Assembly (NCBI RefSeq): GCF_024282095.1
Contig: NZ_JAMWZS010000006.1
Coordinates: 25,685 to 89,684 of the forward strand
Direction of reading: 5' to 3'
Length of the DNA stretch: 64,000 nt
Source of the DNA: Nitrosomonas sp.
GTDB taxonomy: Bacteria > Pseudomonadota > Gammaproteobacteria > Burkholderiales > Nitrosomonadaceae
This document shows positions 42,413-50,245 of the stretch, in pieces. The notes below the pieces were generated by a model. It had not been told where the DNA came from. It did no database searches and saw nothing but the letters and a program-made list of their open reading frames with translations. Numbering within the stretch: position 1 is the first letter of the stretch; each line of letters starts with the position of its first letter. The position numbers and the translations under genes are program-made.

Positions 42413-43435
42413 ATGCCCAGATTACTCAACAAACCAATTCATATTGTAGGCATAGGCGGCATTGGCGCAGTGCTTGGTTGGGCTTTGGCCAAAGAAGGCT
42501 ATTCTGTAATCCTGATTGACAATCATCCCGGCAAAATTGCAGAAGGTAGAAAAGACGGCATAACGGTGGTTGGATTGGGAACGCAACAGATACCCATCGT
42601 GGCTTTTGATGACTGGATTCCACCGGATGAAGGTTTTATTCTGCTTTGCACTAAAACCTATGACAATCCTGCAGTCCTAGCCCGTTTGTCTGACGATGCC
42701 TGCTTAGTGCCGATTCAGAATGGTTTTGATCCGGAGCTGGAGCAGCGTAATCATGCATGTGAAGGTATTGCCTCTTTTGTGTCGGAATGCCAGCGCGATC
42801 GCCCCGTAACACGAATCACGCGACCGGGTAGCCTGCATATCGGGGCACGTCGATCTATTACAGTCGATGAGCAGGCTGAAATAATGTCACTGGCTATTGC
42901 AGTGGGAAAAGCCCAATTGTTTCCCGTCGAACTCGTTTCAGATGTCCGGCCTTACAAAGCAACCAAGCTGATGTATAACGCTGCTATCTCACCATTGGCG
43001 GCGATGGCAGGCGTGGACAATGGGGAATTATTGACCGGTCAACTGGCTAAAGCGCTTTTTTTTGCATTGCTGCTCGAAAATTATGCGATTCTCCAACAGG
43101 CTAAAATTCCTCTTGCGCGCATCGGGCCGTTTCATCCCGATACCGTATCCCTGATTCTACGCACACCCTGGCTACCGGCACTGATGGCTATATTTTTCCG
43201 TCCATCATTGTGCGGCACGTATTGCTCCATGGCGCCTGATATTCACGCCGAGCATGCGCGCACGGAAATCGATGCTTATACCGGCCATCTTATTCGGCTT
43301 GCTGGAAAGTTTCCTTGTCCTTTGAATCGTGCTACGTTTGCGCTCATTCAAAAAATAACCTCCGAAGGTTTGAAACCCCAATACCGACATTTGCAGGATT
43401 TGGCAGATCATTTGCCGGAAGGAGTTCTATCTTGA
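42413..43435 (+). CDS. Ketopantoate reductase-family (PanE/ApbA-like) protein
   Basis: This 340-residue protein has an N-terminal Rossmann fold with GIGGIGAVLG (residues 13-22), then LLCTKTYDNPAV and PIQNGFDPELEQ. A helical C-terminal domain includes YKATKLMYNAAISPLAAMAG, the typical Lys-containing substrate region of 2-dehydropantoate reductases. It could reduce 2-dehydropantoate or a related 2-keto acid using NADPH. No pan genes are near. It shares a transcript with the epimerase downstream: its stop TGA overlaps the TTG start of that gene. Substrate is therefore uncertain. Confidence 0.8.
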   Translation: MPRLLNKPIHIVGIGGIGAVLGWALAKEGYSVILIDNHPGKIAEGRKDGITVVGLGTQQIPIVAFDDWIPPDEGFILLCTKTYDNPAVLARLSDDACLVPIQNGFDPELEQRNHACEGIASFVSECQRDRPVTRITRPGSLHIGARRSITVDEQAEIMSLAIAVGKAQLFPVELVSDVRPYKATKLMYNAAISPLAAMAGVDNGELLTGQLAKALFFALLLENYAILQQAKIPLARIGPFHPDTVSLILRTPWLPALMAIFFRPSLCGTYCSMAPDIHAEHARTEIDAYTGHLIRLAGKFPCPLNRATFALIQKITSEGLKPQYRHLQDLADHLPEGVLS

Positions 43436-44415
43436 TTCTGGTCACTGGCGGTGCTGGTTTCCTGGGCTCGCATCTGGTGACACAGTTGTTGGATGCGAAC
43501 GAATCTGTTCGTGTGCTGGAACGGCCGGGAGCTTCCGTCGATCATTTGCCGCTGGATCGAATTGAACTGGTGAATGCTGATATTCGCGATGAACCAGCGG
43601 TACGGAAAGCCACGCGTGATTGCGAATATGTCTATCACCTTGCAGCCGATCCAAACCTTTGGCGCCGTGATCGCCGGGAATTCGATCAGATTAATCATCT
43701 CGGTACCGTCCATGTGATGCGCGCTGCGCTTGACAGCGGAGCTAAGCGGATTTTGTACACCAGTACTGAGAGCATCCTGTCATCCCATAATCCGGAAGAA
43801 TGTTTCGTTGAAAAGCTGCGTCTCAACGCCAGTGATATGGTGGGCCCATACTGCCTCAGCAAGTTTCATGCGGAAAAAGAAGTTTTCCGCATGGTTGAGG
43901 AAGGCGCTCCCATTATTGTAGTCAGCCCCACTTTGCCCGTAGGACCTGGAGACCGATTACAGACGCCACCCACTCGCTTGTCGTTAGCTTTTTGTAGAGG
44001 CGAATTACCCGGCTATTTGGAATGCAATTTCAATCTCATTGATGCCAGGGACGTGGCGACGGGAATGATTCTGGCGATGAAGAAGGGAAGAACAGGGATT
44101 CGCTATCTACTGGGTGGGGAGAACCTACGGCTTTCGGATTGGTTAAGTATTCTGAGTGAAGAAGCGCATCAACCCTTGCCGCACTGGAAGGTTCCTTATC
44201 CACTGGCTTTGCTTGTGGCATGGTTTAGTGAACTGTGGGCAGATTATGTAAGTGGGAAAATTCCGATCGCCACGATAACCGGGGTACGTCTGACCCGTCG
44301 TCATATGATGTTTGATTCCTCTATCAGTTCGAAAGAGCTTGGATTGCATCCTCGTCCGATACGCGAAGCCGCAAGGGATGCCATCGCATGGTATCGATCG
44401 CAGGGTTGGCTCTAG
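43432..44415 (+). CDS. NAD-dependent epimerase/dehydratase (extended SDR)
   Basis: The likely start is the TTG at 43432, with GGAAGGAG a few bases before; the TTG overlaps the preceding TGA. The 327-residue protein has the Rossmann motif TGGAGFLGSHL, an SDR active site with a Tyr-x3-Lys (PYCLSKFHAEK), and the downstream NFNLIDARDVATG typical of extended SDRs. It resembles hopanoid-associated sugar epimerases (HpnA-like) and dihydroflavonol reductases; the exact substrate is unclear. The stop codon TAG is formed from the TA target flank and the first base of MITE copy D. Co-translation with the reductase suggests one pathway. Confidence 0.82.
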   Translation: MILVTGGAGFLGSHLVTQLLDANESVRVLERPGASVDHLPLDRIELVNADIRDEPAVRKATRDCEYVYHLAADPNLWRRDRREFDQINHLGTVHVMRAALDSGAKRILYTSTESILSSHNPEECFVEKLRLNASDMVGPYCLSKFHAEKEVFRMVEEGAPIIVVSPTLPVGPGDRLQTPPTRLSLAFCRGELPGYLECNFNLIDARDVATGMILAMKKGRTGIRYLLGGENLRLSDWLSILSEEAHQPLPHWKVPYPLALLVAWFSELWADYVSGKIPIATITGVRLTRRHMMFDSSISSKELGLHPRPIREAARDAIAWYRSQGWL

Positions 44416-44554
44416 CAGAGCGCTGAAAAACGATTTGCGTCGCCGCTACGGTGTTGAAAACAGGCTCAAGATGCTCATTATCACGTATAGGCTGCGCTTT
44501 CTCGCCTGTTTTGGCCTGGTATGGCTGCCTCGAAAGCGTTCTTCAACGGCCTGT
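44415..44554 (+). repeat. MITE-like element, copy D
   Basis: A 140-bp copy, starting GCAGAGCGCTGAAAAAC and ending TTCAACGGCCTGT, flanked by TA on both sides. Its first G completes the stop codon of the epimerase. It lies between that gene and speA. Confidence 0.82.
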
Positions 44555-44629
44555 TAATCAGATGATCCGTTTTCTTTACACCGTGGCAGAGCAACAGACT
44601 GATGCCACAAAACGCTGGTTTTATAATAG

Positions 44630-46585
44630 CTATGACGGTTCATTGGAGCTGACATCACAATAAGTGGTGTCTCCAAGGCGCTGGGTATAATTATTAAGAA
44701 TCCGCGTTCCTTCTGCAGGCTTGATACGTCCCGCGTTGATCTGCCGACGAATAAATTCCGACATGCGCCGCTCCAGATCATGAGGAAAATATTGCACCTG
44801 GCTCAGCATTTCCTTGACACTGATTCCCTTCAACAATTCTTCTATCCAGAAACCGTTTGCCTCCTCCGCTTTTGCGTAAACGTGCACCTCGTCCACACGT
44901 CCGAACAGATTGTGCGCGTCTCCCAGTATCTCCTGATAAGCCCCGACGAGAAAAATACCCAGATAATAGGATTCATCCTGATGAAAATCATGCAGCAGCA
45001 GGCAATCACTGGTACCGGACGATGATACATACTGGCTCACCTTACCATCCGAATCACAAGTCAGATCGACCAGCTGTCCACGCCGCTCGGGTTTTTCCTG
45101 CAGCCGATGCAGCGGCATCACCGGGAATATCTGGCCGATGGCCCAGTGATCGATAATCGAATGAAAAACTGAAAAATCTCCCAGATACATGTCCGTGAGC
45201 TGCTTTTCCAACTCCATTTGCTCGGCCGAGACCGGACTCAACTCAGCGGCCGTTAGCTTGCGCAACACTTCGCGGCAAATACTCCAGTACAAACTGTCCG
45301 AGTGCGCCATATGTTCAACAGATAAATAACCCAAACGCGCCATCTGCTCGGTCTCCTGACGGATTTCCTGCGCATCGTGATAACATTCCAGCAACACACC
45401 GCTTTTCTCCGCGGATTGTGCATCGTTGTATACCGATGCCATGCGTAACACCACGGCAGGCAGCTGAGCAGGCAACTCAGACATGGGCGGGCTGTCCGGC
45501 CTGTGTACACCCAACACAGGAACCACCAGCACGGAGTGATGCGCAGTGAGGGCGCGGCCACTTTCTGACAGAAGATTCGGCATGGGCACCTGTCGCTCAT
45601 CACAGATTTCTTTGACCGTATACACGACCACATTGGCATATTCACGCAGTCCGTAATTAATGGACGATTCCGGGTTGTCGTAATCACCACCGTAATTCAC
45701 CCCGAGCCCGCCGCCGACATCCAGATACTTGATCTGCAGGCCCCGTAACATCAGATCCGCATAAATCTGCATGATCTCTTTGACCGCACTGCGCAGCACC
45801 TGAATATCCGTAATTTGACTTCCCAGATGAAAATGCAACAATTCCAGCTGCCCGGCCATCCCCCGGTTTTCCAGTGTCTGTATCAGTTTTAGCAGCTCCG
45901 GAATGGTCAATCCAAACTTGGAACTGGCGCCGCCGGACTCAAACCATCGTCCTGCCCCCTTGGTGTTTAGCTTCAATCGCACACCCAATCGGGGTTTCAT
46001 CTGACGCGCTTCAGCCAAATTCATCAGCTGTTCAAACTCCGAGTATTTTTCAATGATCGGCACCACTTGTTGTCCAATCTGTTGTGCATTGAGCATGAGG
46101 GACAGCATCGTACGATCCTTGACGCCGTTGCAAAGCAGCAGTGTCTCATCGGCAATCAGCGGCAGCACGGCCAGCAACTCCGCTTTGGAGCCGCATTCCA
46201 GTCCGATATTGAATTCCCGGCCGGCTTCCAGGATTTCTGCCACCACTTCCTGTAGCTGATTGACCTTAATGGGATAAATGCTGCGATAGGTTCCCTCATA
46301 ACCGCTGTCCTGAATCGCCATCTGAAATCTTTGACTCAGGCGTCGTACGCGCGAACTGATCACGTCCTGAAAACGAATCAGCAGTGGCAGCGCAGCACCT
46401 TCAGCGTGAGCCGCGCGAATTACGTCCATGATATCGATGTGCAGTTCCTGGCCGTCTATCGGGCGAACCGAGACATGACCGCGTTCGTTCACCGAATAAA
46501 AGCCGTCCCCCCACTTTTCCATGGCATACAGTGCCTGTGAATCGGCGCAGGACCAGTCGTGCTGTATTACTACATCACTTGTCAT
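44630..46585 (-). CDS. speA: Biosynthetic arginine decarboxylase
   Basis: This 651-residue protein matches SpeA: an N-terminal PLP barrel with the cofactor lysine at about K107 (IYPIKVNQLQEVV), the glycine-rich phosphate loop KYLDVGGGLGVNYGG, and the C-terminal beta domain (SDCLLLHDFHQDESYYLGIF). It converts arginine to agmatine for putrescine. It needs Mg2+ and PLP. It is followed 10-11 bp upstream by speB on the same strand, so the two form a putrescine operon, speB first. MITE copy D lies about 75 bp past the stop. Confidence 0.96.
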   Translation of the reverse strand: MTSDVVIQHDWSCADSQALYAMEKWGDGFYSVNERGHVSVRPIDGQELHIDIMDVIRAAHAEGAALPLLIRFQDVISSRVRRLSQRFQMAIQDSGYEGTYRSIYPIKVNQLQEVVAEILEAGREFNIGLECGSKAELLAVLPLIADETLLLCNGVKDRTMLSLMLNAQQIGQQVVPIIEKYSEFEQLMNLAEARQMKPRLGVRLKLNTKGAGRWFESGGASSKFGLTIPELLKLIQTLENRGMAGQLELLHFHLGSQITDIQVLRSAVKEIMQIYADLMLRGLQIKYLDVGGGLGVNYGGDYDNPESSINYGLREYANVVVYTVKEICDERQVPMPNLLSESGRALTAHHSVLVVPVLGVHRPDSPPMSELPAQLPAVVLRMASVYNDAQSAEKSGVLLECYHDAQEIRQETEQMARLGYLSVEHMAHSDSLYWSICREVLRKLTAAELSPVSAEQMELEKQLTDMYLGDFSVFHSIIDHWAIGQIFPVMPLHRLQEKPERRGQLVDLTCDSDGKVSQYVSSSGTSDCLLLHDFHQDESYYLGIFLVGAYQEILGDAHNLFGRVDEVHVYAKAEEANGFWIEELLKGISVKEMLSQVQYFPHDLERRMSEFIRRQINAGRIKPAEGTRILNNYTQRLGDTTYCDVSSNEPS

Positions 46586-46596
46586 CGGTTATTTTC

Positions 46597-47541
46597 TCAA
46601 CGTCGCTGTTTGTGACTTTCAGCGTGCAGGCATAACAACTCAATAGCGATCTGCGCGGCCGCAAGTGCGGTAATTTCCGCATGATCATAAGCGGGAGCCA
46701 CTTCGACAACATCCATGCCCACCAGATTGATGCCTTTGAGTTCACGAATAATGTTCAACGCCTGAAAGGTTGATAATCCACCCGGAACCGGCGTGCCGGT
46801 GCCCGGCGCAAAAGCCGGATCCAGACAATCAATGTCAAAGGTGATGTAAACCGGGGAATTGCCCACCCGCTCGCGTATCTGTCTGGCGATGTCGCGACCG
46901 GCTATCTGATGCGCATCTGCCGCAGAAACAATATGAAAGCCCAGCGTGTCGTCATTGGTGGTGCGAATGCCGATTTGGGTGGAGGTTGCAGGATTTACAG
47001 TCTTTTCCAGCGCCGCCTGGTAAAACATGGTGCCGTGATTGATGCCATTGCCGGAGGAAGGCCAGGTATCGGTATGGGCATCAAAATGAATCAAACTAAG
47101 TGGGCCGTACGCGGCAGCGTGTGCCCGCAGGCTGGGGTAAGCGATAAAATGATCTCCGCCGAGCACCAGAGCTGCTGCGCCAGCGTTGACAATACTGGCG
47201 ATATGTTTCTCGATATGCGACACGCTCAACAAATCCCCGTCAGCAGGTTCGCAATCACCGCAATCGATCACGCGTAGCGCAGCCATCGGATCCGTATGCC
47301 AAGGCCATGGGCGTTCCCACGCCAGCGACAGCGACGCATTACGAATGGCGCGAGGCCCCAATCTTGCGCCGGGTCGGTTGGTGGTGGCGATATCCAACGG
47401 CACGCCGGTTACAGCCACATCAACCCCTGTCATATCTGTCTGGTAAGGCACGCGAAAAAAACTGGCCGCACCCCCGAAACTCAAGGTATGCGATATGCCT
47501 TGTCCCGGTTTGCCCCGAAACCCGTTATCCCAAGTGTTCAT
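46597..47541 (-). CDS. speB: Agmatinase
   Basis: This 314-residue ureohydrolase has the manganese-binding motifs VLGGDHFIAYPS, IHFDAHTDTW and TFDIDCLDPAFAPGTGTP. It hydrolyses agmatine to putrescine and urea, directly completing the arginine decarboxylase path. It is immediately upstream of speA in the operon with an 11-bp gap. Urea released here could feed an ammonia oxidiser's urease; that is speculation. The agmatinase subfamily is assigned from the neighbour. Confidence 0.94.
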   Translation of the reverse strand: MNTWDNGFRGKPGQGISHTLSFGGAASFFRVPYQTDMTGVDVAVTGVPLDIATTNRPGARLGPRAIRNASLSLAWERPWPWHTDPMAALRVIDCGDCEPADGDLLSVSHIEKHIASIVNAGAAALVLGGDHFIAYPSLRAHAAAYGPLSLIHFDAHTDTWPSSGNGINHGTMFYQAALEKTVNPATSTQIGIRTTNDDTLGFHIVSAADAHQIAGRDIARQIRERVGNSPVYITFDIDCLDPAFAPGTGTPVPGGLSTFQALNIIRELKGINLVGMDVVEVAPAYDHAEITALAAAQIAIELLCLHAESHKQRR

Positions 47542-47617
47542 AAATACTCCTTGCCATCGCGTAAAAAAATAAACACTTTTTTGCTGAGTTCAATATACGT
47601 AAAGCCTCATGTAGAGT

Positions 47618-47665
47618 CAAACACGCTCAAGATGCTCATTGATTACGCGCCGTCTTGTTGGCAAG
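47618..47665 (+). repeat. Decayed MITE fragment
   Basis: ACGCTCAAGATGCTCATTGA and the following TTACGC match the central part of the MITE-like element; the terminal repeats are lost. Confidence 0.5.
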
Positions 47666-47723
47666 ATGATATTTAGGCGCTTGACTGAGATAAGCCAATA
47701 AGTGACGCCATGATTTTGTAAAT

Positions 47724-48200
47724 TCAGCTTCCTTGGACTGACAACCAAAGCCAGCGCATCAACAGAAAGCCCAGCATACCAATCAAGATCACTACGCCAA
47801 ATGCTGAGAAACCTAAAATCCCAACAAAAAAACGACTATGCGTTACAGTTATTTCTGGCTGCTCGAGATAGTCATTTAGCAATTTGACATTGCGTTGATT
47901 GGCTTTCCAAACGAAATCGGAGACGTCTCCTAGAACGGGAAGTATGCCCAGGATTGCATCAAATCCAATATTAAAGGCCATTTTCAGAAGAATCGACTTT
48001 GGCGCTCCCATATGCGCTGCCTGTGTCAGAATATGGCTTGAGATTATTGCGCCTAAAGCATCGCCTATTCCCGGGATCAATCCGATCAGACCATCAAGGC
48101 CAAAACGTATTTGTGTGCCCGGAATACGAAAAGAGCTATCCATTAGCCAAGCAAGTCGGCTTAATTTATCTTTTGCTTCTTCGAATTGAACCCTGTTCAT
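47724..48200 (-). CDS. DUF4112 membrane protein
   Basis: This 158-residue protein has the DUF4112 pattern: a soluble N-terminal helix (LSRLAWLMDSSFRIPGTQIR), a hydrophobic part with GLIGLIPGIGDALGAIISS, and GILPVLGDVSDFVWKANQRN. A C-terminal membrane helix follows. The family is of unknown function. It is the last of five small same-strand genes (49.2 to 47.7 kb) that may lie downstream of operator site 12, though spacings of up to 200 bp make a single transcript uncertain. Confidence 0.88.
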   Translation of the reverse strand: MNRVQFEEAKDKLSRLAWLMDSSFRIPGTQIRFGLDGLIGLIPGIGDALGAIISSHILTQAAHMGAPKSILLKMAFNIGFDAILGILPVLGDVSDFVWKANQRNVKLLNDYLEQPEITVTHSRFFVGILGFSAFGVVILIGMLGFLLMRWLWLSVQGS

Positions 48201-48336
48201 GTGAATTTCATCTTTTGATTTGCTATAAAACCATTAACCATAGCAGCGGTTTTCTGTCGCATGCTTAAATATAATTGATTGATATTACATTGTCTGATCG
48301 AACGAGAAACGAATCAATCCTTCATGATTTCCAGCT

Positions 48337-48378
48337 AGCGGCAACGCAGATAGTTTCTCAACGTTGTCAATGGCCTGC
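48337..48378 (-). repeat. Decayed MITE fragment
   Basis: GCGGCAACGCAGATAGTTTC followed by TCAACG and a terminal GGCCTGCTG matches the left-arm portion of the element in reverse orientation, with an internal deletion. Confidence 0.5.
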
Positions 48379-48401
48379 TGGCGGGGTTTATCAGGGACCT
48401 C

Positions 48402-48587
48402 TCAACTATTCCCTTTAGGCCCCAAAAAAAACCACAGAATCAAACCGACTAAAGGCAGAATCAAAATGAGTACTATCCACAATACCTTGTTTCCTGTGAC
48501 TGCTGAACTTTGGGAAACCTTTATAATCGCCCATACATTCAGGACTAACAAAATAAGACCAGAAATACCACCAACTTCAATGCCCAT
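48402..48587 (-). CDS. PLD N-terminal-like small membrane protein (PLDc_N)
   Basis: This 61-residue protein has two membrane helices, the second being LWIVLILILPLVGLILWFFL and ending in GPKG. That is the PLDc_N / cardiolipin-synthase-leader pattern seen in many stand-alone small proteins. The function is unknown. It has a good ribosome site (AGGAGAAACAATT). It lies within the small stress-gene cluster. Confidence 0.85.
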   Translation of the reverse strand: MGIEVGGISGLILLVLNVWAIIKVSQSSAVTGNKVLWIVLILILPLVGLILWFFLGPKGNS

Positions 48588-48633
48588 AATTGTTTCTCCT
48601 TAGTCAATCCGAACCCAGAGTACATTCAATCGC

Positions 48634-48682
48634 AACGGTGATCAACGGCACGTATATAGGTAGCGCGCTGTTGATCACCGTT
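48634..48682. terminator. Perfect 13-bp inverted repeat with T-run
   Basis: AACGGTGATCAAC (48634-48646) pairs with GTTGATCACCGTT (48670-48682), followed by TTT on the plus strand. It lies between two minus-strand genes and may act as a bidirectional attenuator or terminator. Confidence 0.65.
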
Positions 48683-48696
48683 TTTCTCCAGACTAA

Positions 48697-48822
48697 TTAG
48701 TTTGCTGATTTCTCAATTGCTTTGCCGCCCTTCTGAACATCCTTCCCCACGCCACTCAAAGTGTTACATGCAGACAATTGGATAATAGAAATTAAAGCGA
48801 TCAGTAAGGTTAATGTTTTCAT
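48697..48822 (-). CDS. Entericidin-like lipoprotein
   Basis: The 41-residue protein starts at the ATG at 48822 (GAGG upstream). It has a short signal peptide and lipobox (QLSAC), followed by the entericidin motif NTLSGVGKDVQKGGKAIEKS. Entericidins are small bacteriolytic/antidote lipoproteins in enterics. A longer in-frame start at 48837 or 48888 is unsupported. It lies within the cluster of small membrane genes below operator site 12. Confidence 0.9.
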   Translation of the reverse strand: MKTLTLLIALISIIQLSACNTLSGVGKDVQKGGKAIEKSAN

Positions 48823-48884
48823 AGTAAGGCCTCGCATGGATCTAATAAAAATAAAATTTTTGTAAAGGTGCATGATTTCCACCA

Positions 48885-49052
48885 TCAAGATGGCGGAGAT
48901 CCCCTTCCCGTTAAAAAGAAATATATGGCCATAATGATACCGACCACAAACGCTATCCAGGCTATTTGGGTTGCCGTACCCGCAATACCTGAAAAACCCA
49001 GAACACCCGCAATAATAGCGATGATCAGAAATGTAACTGCCCAGCTAATCAT
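48885..49052 (-). CDS. DUF1328 small membrane protein (YtjA-like)
   Basis: The 55-residue protein starts at the ATG at 49052 (AGGAG seven bases upstream). It has two hydrophobic helices: [19 protein letters not shown], then [17 protein letters not shown], and a C-terminal FFLTGRG. That is the DUF1328/YtjA pattern. The function is unknown. It is often induced by envelope or osmotic stress. The longer frame starting at 49067 reads through the ribosome site, so it is rejected. Confidence 0.92.
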   Translation of the reverse strand: MISWAVTFLIIAIIAGVLGFSGIAGTATQIAWIAFVVGIIMAIYFFLTGRGSPPS

Positions 49053-49166
49053 GTGTTTTCTCCTCATTTTTTAAGAATCAATGACGACCGAACAAAAATA
49101 TTCGGTTGTTTATTACAATGAAGCGGTCTCCAAAACCTATTCCGTTATTGGACGCTCCTGTAAACG

Positions 49167-49226
49167 CTAGTTAATAATTTTCTTTCTTGTCTGTTGCTGC
49201 CATTGAGGTTTTTTAACTTGAATCAT
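49167..49226 (-). CDS. Possible 19-residue basic peptide
   Basis: A short frame begins with ATG at 49226 and ends TAG at 49167; the product is MIQVKKPQWQQQTRKKIIN. A ribosome site (GGAAAGGA) lies about 8 bp upstream. Its start lies 98 bp from operator site 12, the same distance as other genes of the set. With only 19 codons it cannot be proven; a short RNA is possible instead. Confidence 0.35.
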   Translation of the reverse strand: MIQVKKPQWQQQTRKKIIN

Positions 49227-49323
49227 GATAAAAATCCTTTCCATCCAATGGGATTCTAAGCTCCTAGGATTTCCTAGGACTAGACTTAGGGTTTTAATAA
49301 TCCTCCTAATCCTCATGTCGATC

Positions 49324-49339
49324 TGTACGTAACCGCACA
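49324..49339. promoter_or_regulatory. 16-bp palindromic operator, site 12
   Basis: TGTACGTAACCGCACA keeps both half-sites and deviates only in the central dinucleotide. It is the last site of the set and lies upstream of the small-gene cluster 49.2-47.7 kb. Confidence 0.63.
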
Positions 49340-49472
49340 TATAACTGTGTTCTGGAAAATATCAACAGTGCGTTGGGTTAGATCTCATCAAGGTACGTAA
49401 TCGTCAATAGGGACATGGGCGTGTTGCGGCACCATGAAATTTCGTCATCCATGGTTTGAGGCGGCCGTAGTC

Positions 49473-49506
49473 GGCCGTTGAAGAACGTATTCGAGGCAGC
49501 TTGTTA
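49473..49506 (-). repeat. Decayed MITE fragment
   Basis: GGCCGTTGAAGAACGTATTC and GAGGCAGC match one terminal arm of the element in reverse orientation; the central part is missing. Confidence 0.6.
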
Positions 49507-49520
49507 GATGCTGATTATGG

Positions 49521-49904
49521 TTAATGGGCAGGTATCACATAATCGACTGTCAGTAACTCCAGTAAGTGTCCATTCGGGTCACGAAAATACACGCCACGTC
49601 CGCCATAGTTATGATTGATAGTCATATTATCAACTTCACTGGGGCCGTTGCCATATTTAATAGTCTCGGTTCGTAAGCGTTCGAATATTTCATCAAATTC
49701 CTGCTCGGAAACCTTGAACGCATAGTGATTTGATTCAAACTTATCTCTACTGTCAAAGTCCAGACACAACGTGTCATTGACACGTACTACGATAAAACGT
49801 GAAAACTCGCCGATATATTTAAATCCAAATAATCTGCAATAAAATTTTGCAGATTCAACATTATCAAAGCAAGGCACAATGGTGTGATTAAGTGTGATAG
49901 CCAT
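49521..49904 (-). CDS. VOC-family (glyoxalase/bleomycin-resistance fold) protein
   Basis: This 127-residue protein has two beta-alpha-beta-beta-beta modules. Possible metal ligands are H8 (LNHTIVPCFDN), the His in NHYAFKVSEQEF and the Glu in HLLELLTVDYV. The segment GRGVYFRDPNGHLLEL is typical of VOC dioxygenases, glyoxalases and fosfomycin-resistance enzymes. The substrate cannot be told. It stands alone and has a normal length for a single-domain member. Confidence 0.88.
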   Translation of the reverse strand: MAITLNHTIVPCFDNVESAKFYCRLFGFKYIGEFSRFIVVRVNDTLCLDFDSRDKFESNHYAFKVSEQEFDEIFERLRTETIKYGNGPSEVDNMTINHNYGGRGVYFRDPNGHLLELLTVDYVIPAH

Positions 49905-50245
49905 AAATTTTTCCTTCTACAAATCATCTATTAAGAACTAATGAAGCTTCTTGGGCATCTAATGATGCGCTGAACAATTTATTTTCACTAAAACTTTGTG
50001 TCAATAAGGAATCCAGTGAAAAATTTTCAGTGCACAAATACTGTGTATAAATCAGTATGTCAGTAATAGCTTATAACAATCGAAACCGACAGCGTTAGCA
50101 GATAAGATAAAAACTTGCATACCAAATAGTTGCGCAGGCATCACACAACGACGCTATGCAAGTCATAGTTTGCAGCTTAATCTGTTGAGTTCCCTACTTG
50201 GTAGCAGTTCTAAGTAGTTACTTAATGTTATTTTGTAAGGTTATT
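49905..50245. other. Intergenic, no gene seen
   Basis: This 341-bp region between the VOC gene and the divergent desaturase gene holds both their promoters. I found no operator copy, repeat or short coding frame with a ribosome site. Confidence 0.4.

Noticed and set aside
22725-49339. The 16-bp palindrome as a LexA (SOS) box
   Set aside because: LexA boxes have CTGT-N8-ACAG with an AT-rich core. Here the core contains conserved CG on both sides, and the targets are stress and envelope genes, not DNA-repair genes.
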